Counted from the stretch's first letter, positions 8,349 to 16,279 are shown. The stretch: DNA of 22,645 nucleotides from Baffinella frigidus (GCA_026770585.1 MU646524.1:408149-430793), one strand, 5' to 3'. Translations and numbers: made by a program. The notes: generated by a model from the sequence alone, not told the origin.

Positions 8349-8518
8349 TAGGCCCGGCTTGGGAGCTATTGGCGGGAGCTATTGGCGCTCTTGGATAGAG
8401 TAGAGTGATATATTGAGGAATGTCGGGATGAGACCCGGAGTGGTCAACGGGGGTCGTGGATTTTGGCTCATCAGTAAAGGAAAGGAAATTCATTGGTGGT
8501 GGGCCCTGGTGCGCTCTA

Positions 8519-8600
8519 CAGAGGTACCTCGCTCATAAGAAAGTGCCACTCCCTAGGACCCTACAGTGGACATATGCCTAGGGCCCTATGGTGGTGCCAG
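8519..8600. mobile_element. Family A MITE, truncated at the right
   Basis: CAGAGGTACCTCGCTCATAA GAAAGTGCC...CCTAGGACCCTACAGTGG...CCTATGGTGGT, then unrelated sequence. About two thirds of an element. Confidence 0.8.
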
Positions 8601-8667
8601 TGAGGACATTTCGGAATCGCAAGGCTGTGAATCCCTCTCGCGAGATCCGTGTCGTCTCGATGTATGA

Positions 8668-8787
8668 CAGGGGTACCTCGCTCATCAGAAACCACCGCCC
8701 CCCCCCTAGGACCACCATAGGGCCCGAGGCATAGGCCTACTGTAGGGTCCTAGGGTGGGGTGGTTTCTTATGAGCGAAGTACCCCTG
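8668..8787. mobile_element. Family A MITE, full copy
   Basis: CAGGGGTACCTCGCTCATCA GAAACCACC at the left and GGTGGTTTCTTATGAGCGAA GTACCCCTG at the right. Arms pair over about 50 bases. Confidence 0.9.
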
Positions 8788-9093
8788 TACACGTTACCCA
8801 GCTGCCCCTCGTACCGCGCCGGAAATAGCCAAACGCCTAAAGGCATGACCCTGGGCCGGGGCGCGGTGGCCACCACATGTCGCGAGTGTGGGTATCTAGG
8901 CTCTAAGGGCATGTAAGGACGCACGGTTATGAGGGCATCGGCGTAGATTTACTTAGGCCTCCGAAGTAGATTCACTTACATGTAGGCCTGCTAAGTAGAG
9001 AGAGTTGACTGGTAAGAGCAAGTTCACGCCGTAGGTAGAAGCAGCAATCTGTACACAATCTACTTCTTGCGTTTGATCGGGCTTGGTCGCCGC
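8788..9093. other. Intergenic spacer between MITEs
   Basis: No exon recognised. It contains two diverged copies of a TAGATTCACTTA/TAGGCCT motif (8945-8995). Confidence 0.4.
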
Positions 9094-9211
9094 TGAGGCG
9101 TACCTCGCTCATGAGAAACTGCCCCCCCCCTAGGACCACCACAGGGCCCAGGGCACAGGCCTACTGTATGGTCGTAAGGGGGGGCGGTTTCCTATGCGAG
9201 AGGTGCCCCTG
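9094..9211. mobile_element. Family A MITE, diverged full copy
   Basis: GAGGCGTACCTCGCTCATGA GAAACTGCC at the left and GGCGGTTTCCTATGCGAGAG GTGCCCCTG at the right. Confidence 0.82.
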
Positions 9212-9296
9212 TAATCGCGTTCAGCAACCTGCCCGGGCTGGGCGCGACACGCTTCTGAGTGCCATCTTGTTTGCTATGGAGCCTGCCCCAGACCCG

Positions 9297-9418
9297 CAAG
9301 TGGGTCCTTCATGTCTTTTGGGTTCTTCGAGCTCCCAACATAGGCGGACACCGGAACTGGTTCTGCAGAAAAGCCATGCTTCCTTTCAGATCACATTCAG
9401 GCCCCCCGGTGCAGAGCA
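9297..9418 (+). repeat. Dispersed repeat C, copy 4
   Basis: GGGTTCTTCGAGCTCCCAAC ATAGGCGGACACCGGAACTG GTTCTGCAGAAAAGCCATGC, very close to 3868-3950, including the downstream TTCCTTTC(A/G)GATCACAT. Confidence 0.85.
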
Positions 9419-9429
9419 TCGCGGCAGAA

Positions 9430-9532
9430 ACAGGCTGAACACCGCCCCCAAGATGGTCATATGCCTTTAGGCATAGACCTACCGTATGGTCCTAGGGCGG
9501 TGTGCGTCCTGAATTTCGAGTAACCCCTGTAG
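9430..9532. mobile_element. Highly diverged family A MITE
   Basis: It retains the central CATATGCCTTTAGGCATAGAC CTACC and TATGGTCCTAGGGCGGT and an end resembling GAGTAACCCCTGTAG. Its minus-strand translation resembles that of intact copies, which supports common origin. Confidence 0.6.
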
Positions 9533-9657
9533 TGGAATTGTTTCGTGCGTGTAATGAAGATCTGGGCCCCCAGCCGTTCTTGAAGCGGTGCGCACAAGAC
9601 CTCAGATCTGAAACATGCTCTCACGTCTACACAAATGACTTCTTTTCCAGGGTGTTC

Positions 9658-9751
9658 CACTTAGTGCGGTCCACTTAGCAGGGCTCATAACCTGAGAGGA
9701 CAACATATGCCCTCTCCTAGACCTCAGAGGCACTTAGTGCGGTCCACTTAG
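9658..9751. repeat. 21 bp direct repeat downstream of the ureidoglycine aminohydrolase gene
   Basis: CACTTAGTGCGGTCCACTTAG occurs at 9658-9678 and 9731-9751, with partial further copies (TCCACTTA) at 9764. Between them, CCTGAGAGGACA...CCTCTCCTAGACCTCAGAGG is loosely palindromic. It lies in the presumed 3' UTR/downstream region of the minus-strand gene. Confidence 0.75.
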
Positions 9752-9795
9752 TAGGGTCCACTTATCGCCATAAGGTGTGCTGTCCTCTCCTCACA

Positions 9796-12700
9796 TCAGA
9801 GGCGCAGCAAGGGGTCGCGCGCGGTGTCCTTGTAGAGGATGTAGCGTGTCCGTTTGTCGCCGAGCGCTGCGTACCACTGCGGGACGAACGGCGCCATGTA
9901 GATCGCGTCGCCTGCCTGCGAGAGGGGACATTGCCTCCGTCATCTGGAATCACAGGCAATATCTGGTATCGTGTCCGGTTGTCGCCGAGCACTGCGTACC
10001 ACTGCGGGACGAAGGGCGCCATGTACACCGCGTCACCTGCCAGCGGGAGGGGATATCGCCTCCCGCATCAGTGCCCACCCCGCCGTCCCAGCTTGTAAAC
10101 TGTTTTTGATCGCACCGTTTCGAGGTTGGTGGAACAAATCGAAATGTCCAAGTCGGCAATTGGGCAAATCGAGAACGGCCAAGTCCTGGCGGAACAGCTC
10201 TCCCGCCCGATCTCATACGCAAACTTTGAATGCAAACCACCGTTTTGCCGTCTTAGGGGGGTGTCTTGTGTTATGAAAAAATGCTATGTCGAGGTCAAGA
10301 TAGCAAATGCTCATATACATTTATATATATATACATAAATAAATAAATGCTATGTCGATGCCAAGATAGCAAATTCCAGCCTCAAGACAACACAAAATGG
10401 ATTTTAAAATTCAATTTGTTGACGCGAGATTTAGTCAGCCTTCTGGTGCAAAATAGTCAACCCGCAGGTACTAATTTAAGAAAACAGTCACCGACCGAGG
10501 CTCGACCAAGGGTGTTCGTATCCCTTAAGTGACCAGTAGGCTGATACACCCTACCGTAGGGCCCTAGGACCTGCCTAGGGCTTCCACGGGCGATTATTCG
10601 CCCGTTGGTCACTTAAGGGATAGCTCGGAGATCCCGGTAGGGTCCTACGGCAGGGCTAGTCCTATCAGCATAGGACCACCCTGTGGACGGTGCGTGTCCT
10701 TGTTCGCAACAAATCTATTTACGAGCTTGCGAGCCAGACAGTCTGCGCGCAGAGCCTCCCGCCCTCAGAGTTGGAGCACATCGCCCTTTTCAATCCCCTT
10801 GATTTGTACTGAAGGCCGTTGGATTCCAACGACTCCTGGTGCGAATCAAGGGACTCAAAAAAACGGTTTGCTCCCACTCTGAGGGCTGGTGGGTGGCGAC
10901 CTGGGTCGAAAGGGTGGGGCCCTAGTACGGGGGGACTGTGGGAATCACCTGAACTGGGTACCACTTGTCGCCTAACCTGGTTTAGAGTTTGGGGTTTAGG
11001 GTTTGGGTTTTGGGGTTTGGGGTTTGGGGTTCGGGGTTTAGGGTTTAGAGTGTATGGGTTTGGGGTTTAGGGTTTAGGGTTTAGGGTGTAGGGTGTAGGG
11101 TTCAGGGTTCAGGGTTTATGGTTTAGGGTGTAGGGTGTAGGGTGTAAGATGTAGGGTCTATGGTTCAGGTTTTATGGTTCAGGTTTAGGGTGTAGGGTGT
11201 AGGGTGTAGGGTGTGGGGTGTAGTGTGTAGTATGTAGGGTTTAGGGTTTAGGATTTAGAGTTTGGGGTTTTGGGTTTAGGATTTAGGGTTTGGGGTTTGG
11301 GGTTTAGGGTTTGGGGTTTAGGGGTTTAGGGTTTAGGGGTGAGGGGTTAGGGGTTAGGGGCTAGCATGTAGGGTCTATGGTGCAGGGTCGTAACCGCTGA
11401 ATGCCCTTTCCTTCGAGGAGCATCATGCCGTGTTGGTTGTAGTGCACCTCCTGCGAAAGGGGGGACAGCCAAAGTTGAGGAAACGCCAACCCCCAAATTC
11501 AAAATCCTGAACTCCAAACCCCAAACCCTCAACCCCAAACCCCAAACCCCAAACCCCAAACCCCAAACCCCAAACCCCAAACCCCAAACCCCAAACCAAT
11601 TTTTAGCCGCNNNNNNNNNNNNNNNNNNNNNNNNNNNNNNNNNNNNNNNNNNNNNNNNNNNNNNNNNNNNNNNNNNNNNNNNNNNNNNNNNNNNNNNNNN
11701 NNNNNNNNNNNNNNNNNNNNNNNNNNNNNNNNNNNNNNNNNNNNNNNNNNNNNNNNNNNNNNNNNNNNNNNNNNNNNNNNNNNNNNNNNNNNNNNNNNNN
11801 NNNNNNNNNNNNNNNNNNNNNNNNNNNNNNNNNNNNNNNNNNNNNNNNNNNNNNNNNNNNNNNNNNNNNNNNNNNNNNNNNNNNNNNNNNNNNNNNNNNN
11901 NNNNNNNNNNNNNNNNNNNNNNNNNNNNNNNNNNNNNNNNNNNNNNNNNNNNNNNNNNNNNNNNNNNNNNNNNNNNNNNNNNNNNNNNNNNNNNNNNNNN
12001 NNNNNNNNNNNNNNNNNNNNNNNNNNNNNNNNNNNNNNNNNNNNNNNNNNNNNNNNNNNNNNNNNNNNNNNNNNNNNNNNNNNNNNNNNNNNNNNNNNNN
12101 NNNNNNNNNNNNNNNNNNNNNNNNNNNNNNNNNNNNNNNNNNNNNNNNNNNNNNNNNNNNNNNNNNNNNNNNNNNNNNNNNNNNNNNNNNNNNNNNNNNN
12201 NNNNNCCCCCCCGGACTAAACCATGAGGGTTTAGTCCTTGCTAAAATGTATTACATGTGACATATCCCGATCTGGCAAACTTCGGGTGGCTGGTGGACGT
12301 CATTATTAGTTTTAGAGCAAGGAGTCTGGTGCAAATTAAATATATTTAGACGTCTGAATATACTTTATGATGTGCCCAACTTTACTCGGTTAGAGCTAGC
12401 CGGGAGGAGGACCACCTTGAGGTTGAGGTTCTCACCGGGAGAGAAGTCCATGATATGCACGTTGAAGTCGTGCGCCACCGTCGACGGCAACAGCTTCCGC
12501 ACCTCAAACCGACTGCGTCTTTCTATTATTCCTGGTACAAAGCGGACGAAATTCGTCCGCGGATTAGTACTGATTAGACCCACACCGAGTTAGTCCGCTG
12601 TCGATTTGAGGTGCAGGGTATTGTCGCGTGGGAGGAGGAGCACCTTGACGTTGAGGTGCTCGCCGGGAGAGAAGTCCATGATATAGACATTGAAGTCGTA

Positions 12701-14052
12701 TGCCCACGTCGATGGCAACAGCTTGCGCAGCCGGAACACTTCGCCTGGTTGCAAGGCGGGGTTTTGAGTTGCCTCTTAGGGCCGGGGTTGGGGTTGTGAG
12801 CAAGTCCTTCTTCAACTGGGGTTGGGGTTGTAAGCAAGTCCTCCTTCGCCTGGGGTTGGGGTTGTAAGTAAGTCCACCTTCAACTTAAGTCCTCCATCAA
12901 CTTGAGTCCTCTTTCAACGCAAGTCATCTGTCAACTGAGAATAAGTTCTCCTTCAACGTAATGCCCATCATAAACCCTCAACCTTTCTGCATGAGGTGGC
13001 ACGGTGTGGTCCCTGTCGCAGGTAACAGCCTTCGCAGACGGAAATATTATATGTGGGGGTTTAACTTGCACGGTTAGGGCGTTTAGGATTTATTGTTTCC
13101 CGTCACATCGAGTCACAGGTTAGTTGCAGACCTTACGAAAGGGTAGCCTCATATCAGAAAGAGTGCAATTTTAGGACGCAGGACGTTCGTGGGGGGGTCA
13201 GGAGCAGGGGTTCGGGAGAGCGTGTACTTCGCCTGGTTGCAAGGGGGTTCAAGTTGCACGCCACCCTGGAGGCAACCCAGGGGCAAATATTAAGGTAATC
13301 TCCCACAGATGCCACCCGTTTCCGGTGGCATTTGTACGGGAGCTGACCTACAAAACCATCGATTTGACCAATAGTTGCCTCAAGGGTGGGTTGGGACCTG
13401 GGGCCTCAACGTTGGGAAGTTCCTCCGTCACCCCACTCTGGAACTGCGGTCGCTCCTGATCCTCGGGCGGCGGGACGTACACACGCTCGAACATCAGCAT
13501 CCGTGCGCCGCCTGCAGACAAGAGCCCCCCGGGCGTGTCTGCGGGGAAGTAGGCGAAGCCGCTCACCCCGAGGTCCCCAGTGACTTCGGTGAGGGTGATG
13601 GTTCCGTTGAGCACGAACACGAGTCTCTCGACGCCCTTGAGAGTTCTCCCTGCTTCCGAGTCCTCCAAGAGTTGCACCATCGTCATTGTGAAGTGCGCCC
13701 CTTGCATGCTGGGGGAGACCAGGACCGCTCCCAGCGCGTTCTTCCAGCCCGGTAGGGACGCGTACACGCGCGACTCTGGCGTGATTAACGCGTGATCCCG
13801 CTCGTACACAGCCCGCGTGAAACCTGGCAGGTCCTGGAACCGCGCCCCCACGAACCGCTCCGCCTCAAAGGTCCCTCCGTATTGATCTGGCTTGCACTCC
13901 TCCTGATCCAGCGGCTCAGGGCTCTGAGCCGCCGTTCCGCTCGCGCTCGGGCTCTGAGCCGCTGGATCAACCGTTCCGCTCGCGCTTGCAAGGCCAATGA
14001 GGGCGCCGAGGAAGAGTGCATCCAGCAGCACCGTCCTCACTCCAGCTCCCAT
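9796..14052 (-). CDS. UGLYAH: (S)-ureidoglycine aminohydrolase, 5 exons, 319 aa
   Basis: Mn-dependent double-cupin enzyme of purine/allantoin breakdown: (S)-ureidoglycine to (S)-ureidoglycolate plus ammonia, in the ER in plants. Exons on the minus strand: 14052-13398, 12744-12644, 11450-11395, 10976-10949 (28 bases) and 9915-9796 with TGA. All introns are GT-AG and phases close exactly: 960 nt. The first cupin has RDHALITPESRVYASLPGWK and ERLVFVLNGTITLTE. Exon 2 encodes LRKLLPSTWAYDFNVYIMDF. The metal ligands remembered for the Arabidopsis enzyme (E235, H237, H241, Q275) have counterparts E253, H255, H259 in EVHYNQHG (exon 3) and Q293 in APFVPQW (exon 5), all shifted by 18. An N-terminal hydrophobic signal peptide (about 1-25, ending ASASG) fits ER targeting. 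It is followed by a low-complexity repeat (AQSPSASGT). Extra exon copies lie in introns 2 and 4; the assembly gap is in intron 2. Confidence 0.93.
9964..10068 (-). pseudogene. Second copy of the last UGLYAH exon, splice acceptor lost
   Basis: A 125 bp tandem duplication: 9846-9943 is repeated at 9971-10068. The upstream copy (relative to transcription) encodes GDAVYMAPFVPQWYAVLGDN; 21 of 24 residues equal the functional exon. Its border has changed from CGCAG/GCAGGCGAC to CGCTGGCAGGTGAC, so the in-frame AG is gone, and it lacks the ILYKD...LLRL end and stop. Use of the shifted AG would break the frame. Most likely a dead duplicate. Confidence 0.85.
10275..10375. repeat. AT-rich block with a 29 bp direct repeat
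   Basis: AATGCTATGTCGAGGTCAAG ATAGCAAAT is repeated as AATGCTATGTCGATGCCAAG ATAGCAAAT about 65 bases later, flanking TATATATATACATAAATAAA. Inside UGLYAH intron 4. Two direct repeats around an AT-rich core resemble a small insertion with a long target duplication, but this is inference. Confidence 0.65.
10418..10510. mobile_element. Solo end of the hairpin-ended element (see 2374-2739)
   Basis: TTGTTGACGCGAGATTTAGTC AGCC...TAGTCAACCCGCAGGTAC TAA...CACCGACCGAGGCTCGACCA AGGGTGTTC follows the end structure seen at 2374-2458 and 2655-2739 (last block CTCGAGCAAGGGTGTTC). Confidence 0.65.
10519..10622. mobile_element. Family B MITE, complete copy (104 bp)
   Basis: Perfect terminal inverted repeats TATCCCTTAAGTGACCA (10519-10535) and TGGTCACTTAAGGGATA (10606-10622), with a central hairpin GGGCGATTATTCGCCC. 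The related copy at 2201-2300 has a different central hairpin. No coding capacity. Confidence 0.9.
10752..10895. repeat. Long imperfect foldback (~60 bp arms)
   Basis: GCCCTCAGAGTTGGAGCACA...CCCCTTGATTTGTACTG...GGCCGTTGG is followed, inverted, by CCAACGACTCCTGGTGCGAA TCAAGGGA...GCTCCCACTCTGAGGGC. Arms pair with several mismatches around a tiny ATT loop. In UGLYAH intron 4, beside the 28-base exon. Confidence 0.75.
10985..11385 (-). repeat. Telomere-like array, UGLYAH intron 3 (G-rich on +, C-rich on coding strand)
   Basis: TTTAGGG, TTTGGGG, GTGTAGG and TTCAGGG heptamers fill nearly all of intron 3 (11394-10977) between exon 3 and the 28-base exon 4. On the coding strand it reads CCCTAAA-type, as in the acyltransferase introns. 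Confidence 0.9.
11490..11599 (+). repeat. Telomere-like array of opposite polarity, UGLYAH intron 2
   Basis: Regular CCCCAAA units on the plus strand (about eleven in a row at 11519-11597), hence G-rich on the coding strand of UGLYAH. A separate conventional pyrimidine tract (TGTCCCCCCTTTCGCAG on the minus strand) lies between the array and exon 3. Confidence 0.9.
11611..12205. other. Assembly gap (595 N)
   Basis: Unknown bases inside UGLYAH intron 2, between the second exon-2 copy and exon 3. The array entering it from the left suggests the gap is repeat-caused. Further exon copies could be hidden in it. Confidence 0.99.
12213..12237. repeat. Small hairpin element end
   Basis: GGACTAAACC-ATGAG-GGTTTAGTCC is a perfect 10 bp stem with a 5-base loop. 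CCTTGCTAAAA just after it is echoed inverted by TTTTAGAGCAAGG near 12311-12323, so this may be one end of a ~120 bp foldback element. Confidence 0.6.
12324..12400 (-). repeat. Dispersed repeat E, copy 2 (inverted)
   Basis: The minus strand matches 5446-5520 over about 75 bases, including ACGTCTAAAT and TAGCTCT. It begins just downstream of the donor of the duplicate exon 2. Confidence 0.75.
12416..12531 (-). CDS. Second, intact copy of UGLYAH exon 2 (possible alternative exon)
   Basis: On the minus strand, acceptor TTTGTACCAG/GA and donor CTCAAG/GTGGTCC enclose 116 bases that start and end in the same phases as exon 2 (12744-12644). It encodes an 8-residue longer start (IIERRSRF) and FEVRKLLPSTVAHDFNVHIM..., 24 of 31 residues identical to exon 2 over the aligned part, without stop or frameshift. 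An internal CAG at 12510-12512 would be out of frame. It could replace exon 2 as a mutually exclusive exon; inclusion of both would duplicate the segment in frame at its 3' end only if the junction phase allowed it (exon 2 ends in phase 0, this exon starts with two extra bases, so it does not). That arrangement favours either/or use, or else the copy is silent. Confidence 0.75.
12542..12560. repeat. 19 bp palindrome GCGGACGAA-A-TTCGTCCGC
   Basis: Perfect 9 bp arms around one base, between the two exon-2 copies and directly upstream (minus strand) of the acceptor of the duplicate. Confidence 0.85.
12783..12960. repeat. Minisatellite in UGLYAH intron 1 (34 bp, then ~18 bp units)
   Basis: CTGGGGTTGGGGTTGTAAGC AAGTCCTCCTTCAA occurs three times with few changes, then shorter CAACTTAAGTCCTCC-type units follow. 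GGGGTTGGGGTTG is close to G-rich telomere-like repeats. Confidence 0.8.
13226..13256 (-). pseudogene. Fragment of the UGLYAH exon 2 acceptor region
   Basis: TACTTCGCCTGGTTGCAAGG GGGTTCAAGTTG resembles 12738-12772 (CACTTCGCCTGGTTGCAAGG CGGGGTTTTGAGTTG), which contains the real acceptor (CAG = 12747-12745). Only the border region remains; the exon body is not recognisable here. Probably a third, mostly lost copy. Confidence 0.65.
13306..13333. repeat. Short hairpin ATGCCACC/GGTGGCAT
   Basis: GATGCCACCCGTTTCCGGTGGCATTT in UGLYAH intron 1, an 8 bp stem. No function assigned. Confidence 0.6.
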
Positions 14053-14185
14053 TTTGAAGGCTGGCCTCAGTCTGGTCCAGGAACGGACAGAGAGAGGTGG
14101 TCAAGGGGGCACACCAAATCCACCGAGTCCTCTGGGAAGGCTTCTAAGCCGCCCAGGGCCTAAAGGCTGGGCGGAAAAATTGACC
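14053..14185. promoter_or_regulatory. Short spacer between divergent genes, likely shared promoter/5' UTRs
   Basis: 133 bases separate the start codons of UGLYAH (minus, 14052) and the MYND gene (plus, 14186). No TATA box or obvious operator is visible. Such head-to-head spacing suggests a bidirectional promoter (inference). Transcription start sites cannot be seen. Confidence 0.5.
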
Positions 14186-15426
14186 ATGAAGTTTGTCGGA
14201 GTTCCCCCGCAGCCCGCTCCCGCCTCGACTCGTGCGATGAGCGGCTGCTCGCACTGCGGGAAGCAGGGCGCGGCGCTCAAGCGCTGCTCGCGCTGCAAGC
14301 AGGTCTCGTACTGCGGCGCTGCGTGCCAGAACGCAGCGTGGAAGGGGCACAAGAAGACGTGCGTGACTCAGTCAGATTTGATTGCGAAGTTGAATGCGGC
14401 AAATTTCGCCAGCGACTGGCGAGGGGTGCTCAAGTGGGAGGGGCGCATGGAGGAGCTGATGGAAAATCAGGATGATGCAGGCTGCGCTACCATCCTTCAC
14501 ATGTTCGCTGAAGCGCACAGGTTGGGATCGATGGCAACGCTGAACAGAGATCATTCTCTCTCGATCGTTTCACTCTGTCTCGATCGTTTCAGGCGTGTCG
14601 AACTCCTGGGCAAGATGCAGCGTTTCCGGGACCAGGGCGAGGTCATGTGCACATGCGCCGAAAACCTCCTCGTTATTGGCAGGAGGAAGGAAGGAGAAGA
14701 ATACTTCCATCAGGCACGAAAAATTGGTCAGGCGCACGGCTTCATCTCGGTAGAATGTACTTCGTGCCTTGGTCTTGGCAAGATGGCGATGCTGGATGGG
14801 CGCACCGATGAGGGGGTAGAGCTGCTGCGAAACGCGCTGGTAGCGGCGCCGCTGTGTGAGGGGAACCCCCTCACCATGGAACTGGATGTACTCCAGGTTT
14901 TCACCACGCTCTGCCTCACACACGCAATCGACGAGGCGGAGAAAGTTATCTTGAGGTATCGAGAGGCAGCCAAGGCGGAGTCGGACAAGGTTGGGCACCT
15001 GTCCTACTGGGATTTCCACAGCATCTACGCCAGCGCGCGACTTCACGAGGTCCTGTGCACCTGCACCCCGCGTTGAGAACCCCCTTCACACTGCTCGGCC
15101 CTTGCATTCCGCCAAGGCCGATAGCGTTGCATTCCACCAATGCCGTTCTTTCCCAGCTTCCGCCACGCTCGGGCAAAGTCTCATGCACTCGTTGACCCTT
15201 GCGCTCTCACCAGGCGCGCGGGAGGCCTGAGGAGGCCGCGCGGGAGGTGCGCGCTCTGCTCGACCTCATGCGCGACAATGAGGCAGATGTCCAAGAACTA
15301 TCCGGTCGATGCCAAGACGTGTTGCGTGTCGCCAGCCTCAGCCTCAAGATCCTCGACCCGGCGCATGGGGAGGAGGAGCTCATCCAGTCTGTGGCAGATC
15401 AAATGGCGAAACTGCGCCTGGGATAG
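14186..15426 (+). CDS. MYND-type zinc-finger protein with helical C-terminal part, 2 exons, 358 aa
   Basis: Exons 14186-15049 and 15214-15426 (TAG 15424). The donor is CACGAG/GTCCTG and the acceptor TCTCACCAG/GCG, phase 0, joining ...ARLHE to ARGRPEEAAREV. The MYND finger covers residues 21-59: C21-x2-C24, C34-x2-C37, YC43-x3-C47Q, W52-x2-H55K-x2-C59, i.e. all eight Zn ligands of the family. MYND fingers mainly bind proline-rich peptides. The rest is alpha-helical with TPR-like pieces (GRRKEGEEYFHQARKIG, GRTDEGVELLRNALVAAP, GRPEEAAREVRALLD), so a protein-interaction role is likely; no SET or other catalytic domain is seen. If the intron is retained the frame stops at 15076. ATG 14186 is chosen because the upstream in-frame ATG 13997 lies inside the opposite gene; M18 is another possibility. 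A 14 bp direct repeat TCTCGATCGTTTCA lies at about 14558-14592. Confidence 0.85.
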
Positions 15427-15703
15427 GCATTGATCGCAGGGATGGCCGAAAACAGCGAGGTGTCGGTGTATGATGTGGTGCACCGTAGGCTGTGTTTCAG
15501 TGATGAAGGTCTGTGTCTCTTTTGGTGCTTGCTTGGGGTTTCATCTTGCCTTGCACCCTTCGGTGCTGCTCAGCCACATCTGACCGAAGCTCCGGCGCCG
15601 CTGGGAGGTTGCTCAAATCCGTGAAACCAGATCTCGGGTTTTCACCTACGACGGGGCGAATTCGACCCGCTGTCAAAAAAATTGAAGGGCTACACGTCCT
15701 CTA
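15427..15703 (+). other. Presumed 3' flank of the MYND gene
   Basis: No further exon recognised; no clear AATAAA close to the stop. One AATAAA on the plus strand lies at 15961-15966 (GCATAATAAAG), beyond the MITE, and would give a 3' UTR of ~540 bases if used. Confidence 0.35.
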
Positions 15704-15818
15704 CAGGGGTACCTCGCTAATAAGCAACCGCGCCCACCTAGAACCCTACAGTAGGGCTATGCCTAGGGCCCTATGGTGGTCCTAGGGGGGGACAGTTTCT
15801 TAAGAGCGAGGTACCCCT
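15704..15818. mobile_element. Family A MITE, full copy
   Basis: CAGGGGTACCTCGCTAATAA GCAACC at the left, TTTCTTAAGAGCGAGGTACC CCT at the right, with central CCTACAGTAGGGCTATGCC. Confidence 0.87.
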
Positions 15819-15917
15819 CCACCAGGCTATTAGTCCTGTATCACAAAAACACATTGAAAGGCGTCAAGTCATGTTCCGAAGCTGGGGCGCCGCGACGTGC
15901 CTACTGGGCACTTGAGA

Positions 15918-16034
15918 GATACACAAATGCTTTACCATCACTAGTAAAACCCAAATGCATAATAAAGTTCGTTGCCGGAGGGTAATATTTTTATTCGTTT
16001 TCGCAGATTCACGCGTGTCAAGGCACGTCGAGCG
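15918..16034 (-). pseudogene. Duplicate of the hydrolase terminal-exon end and 3' UTR (outermost copy)
   Basis: The segment containing AAATGCTTTACCATCAC...GTTGCCGG...AATATTTTTATTCGTTT...GGCACGTCGAGCG repeats the arrangement at 16220-16310 (AATGCTTTACTGTCAC...GTTGCCGG...AATATTTTTATTCGTTT...GGCACGTCGAG). It includes a second AATAAA on the minus strand (15995-15990), offset by 290. Only the last codons of the exon survive here (TLDVP-like, then TGA). Confidence 0.75.
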
Positions 16035-16127
16035 TCTGAATGCGGTTCTCTCATCTTTGCACGGTTCGACCATCCGCTTCAGGCCTTGAAAACGTTGCAT
16101 GTACACCTAGCCCCGACGCCAAGCGCC

Positions 16128-16212
16128 TCAAGGCACGTGGAGCGTTTCACCACGCGGCGCTGTAGAGCCGCGCACCTCATTTAGCGCGCGGAATTCGAGG
16201 ACGCCGAAAATC
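16128..16212 (-). pseudogene. Relic copy of the hydrolase terminal exon
   Basis: The minus strand reads GVLEFRALNEVRGSTAPRGE TLHVP then TGA; 19 of 25 residues match the intact terminal exon (GILEFLALNEMRASAAPRGE...). The acceptor side (the GEIAD part) is replaced by GATTTTCGG, with no AG in place, so it cannot be spliced as the original is. Confidence 0.75.
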
Positions 16213-16279
16213 ACCACACGAATGCTTTACTGTCACAAGATAGTAATCCCCAGTTCTGTAGTTGCCGGGAAGAAATATT

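Noticed and set aside
9762-10028. 88-residue minus-strand frame starting MYMAPFVPQW
   Set aside because: It begins in the relic exon copy and runs out of frame through the true last exon of UGLYAH; the spliced model explains the similarity.
13997-15076. 359-residue plus-strand frame for the MYND protein
   Set aside because: Its first 63 codons overlap the start of UGLYAH antisense, and its end reads into an intron; the model 14186-15049 plus 15214-15426 fits better.
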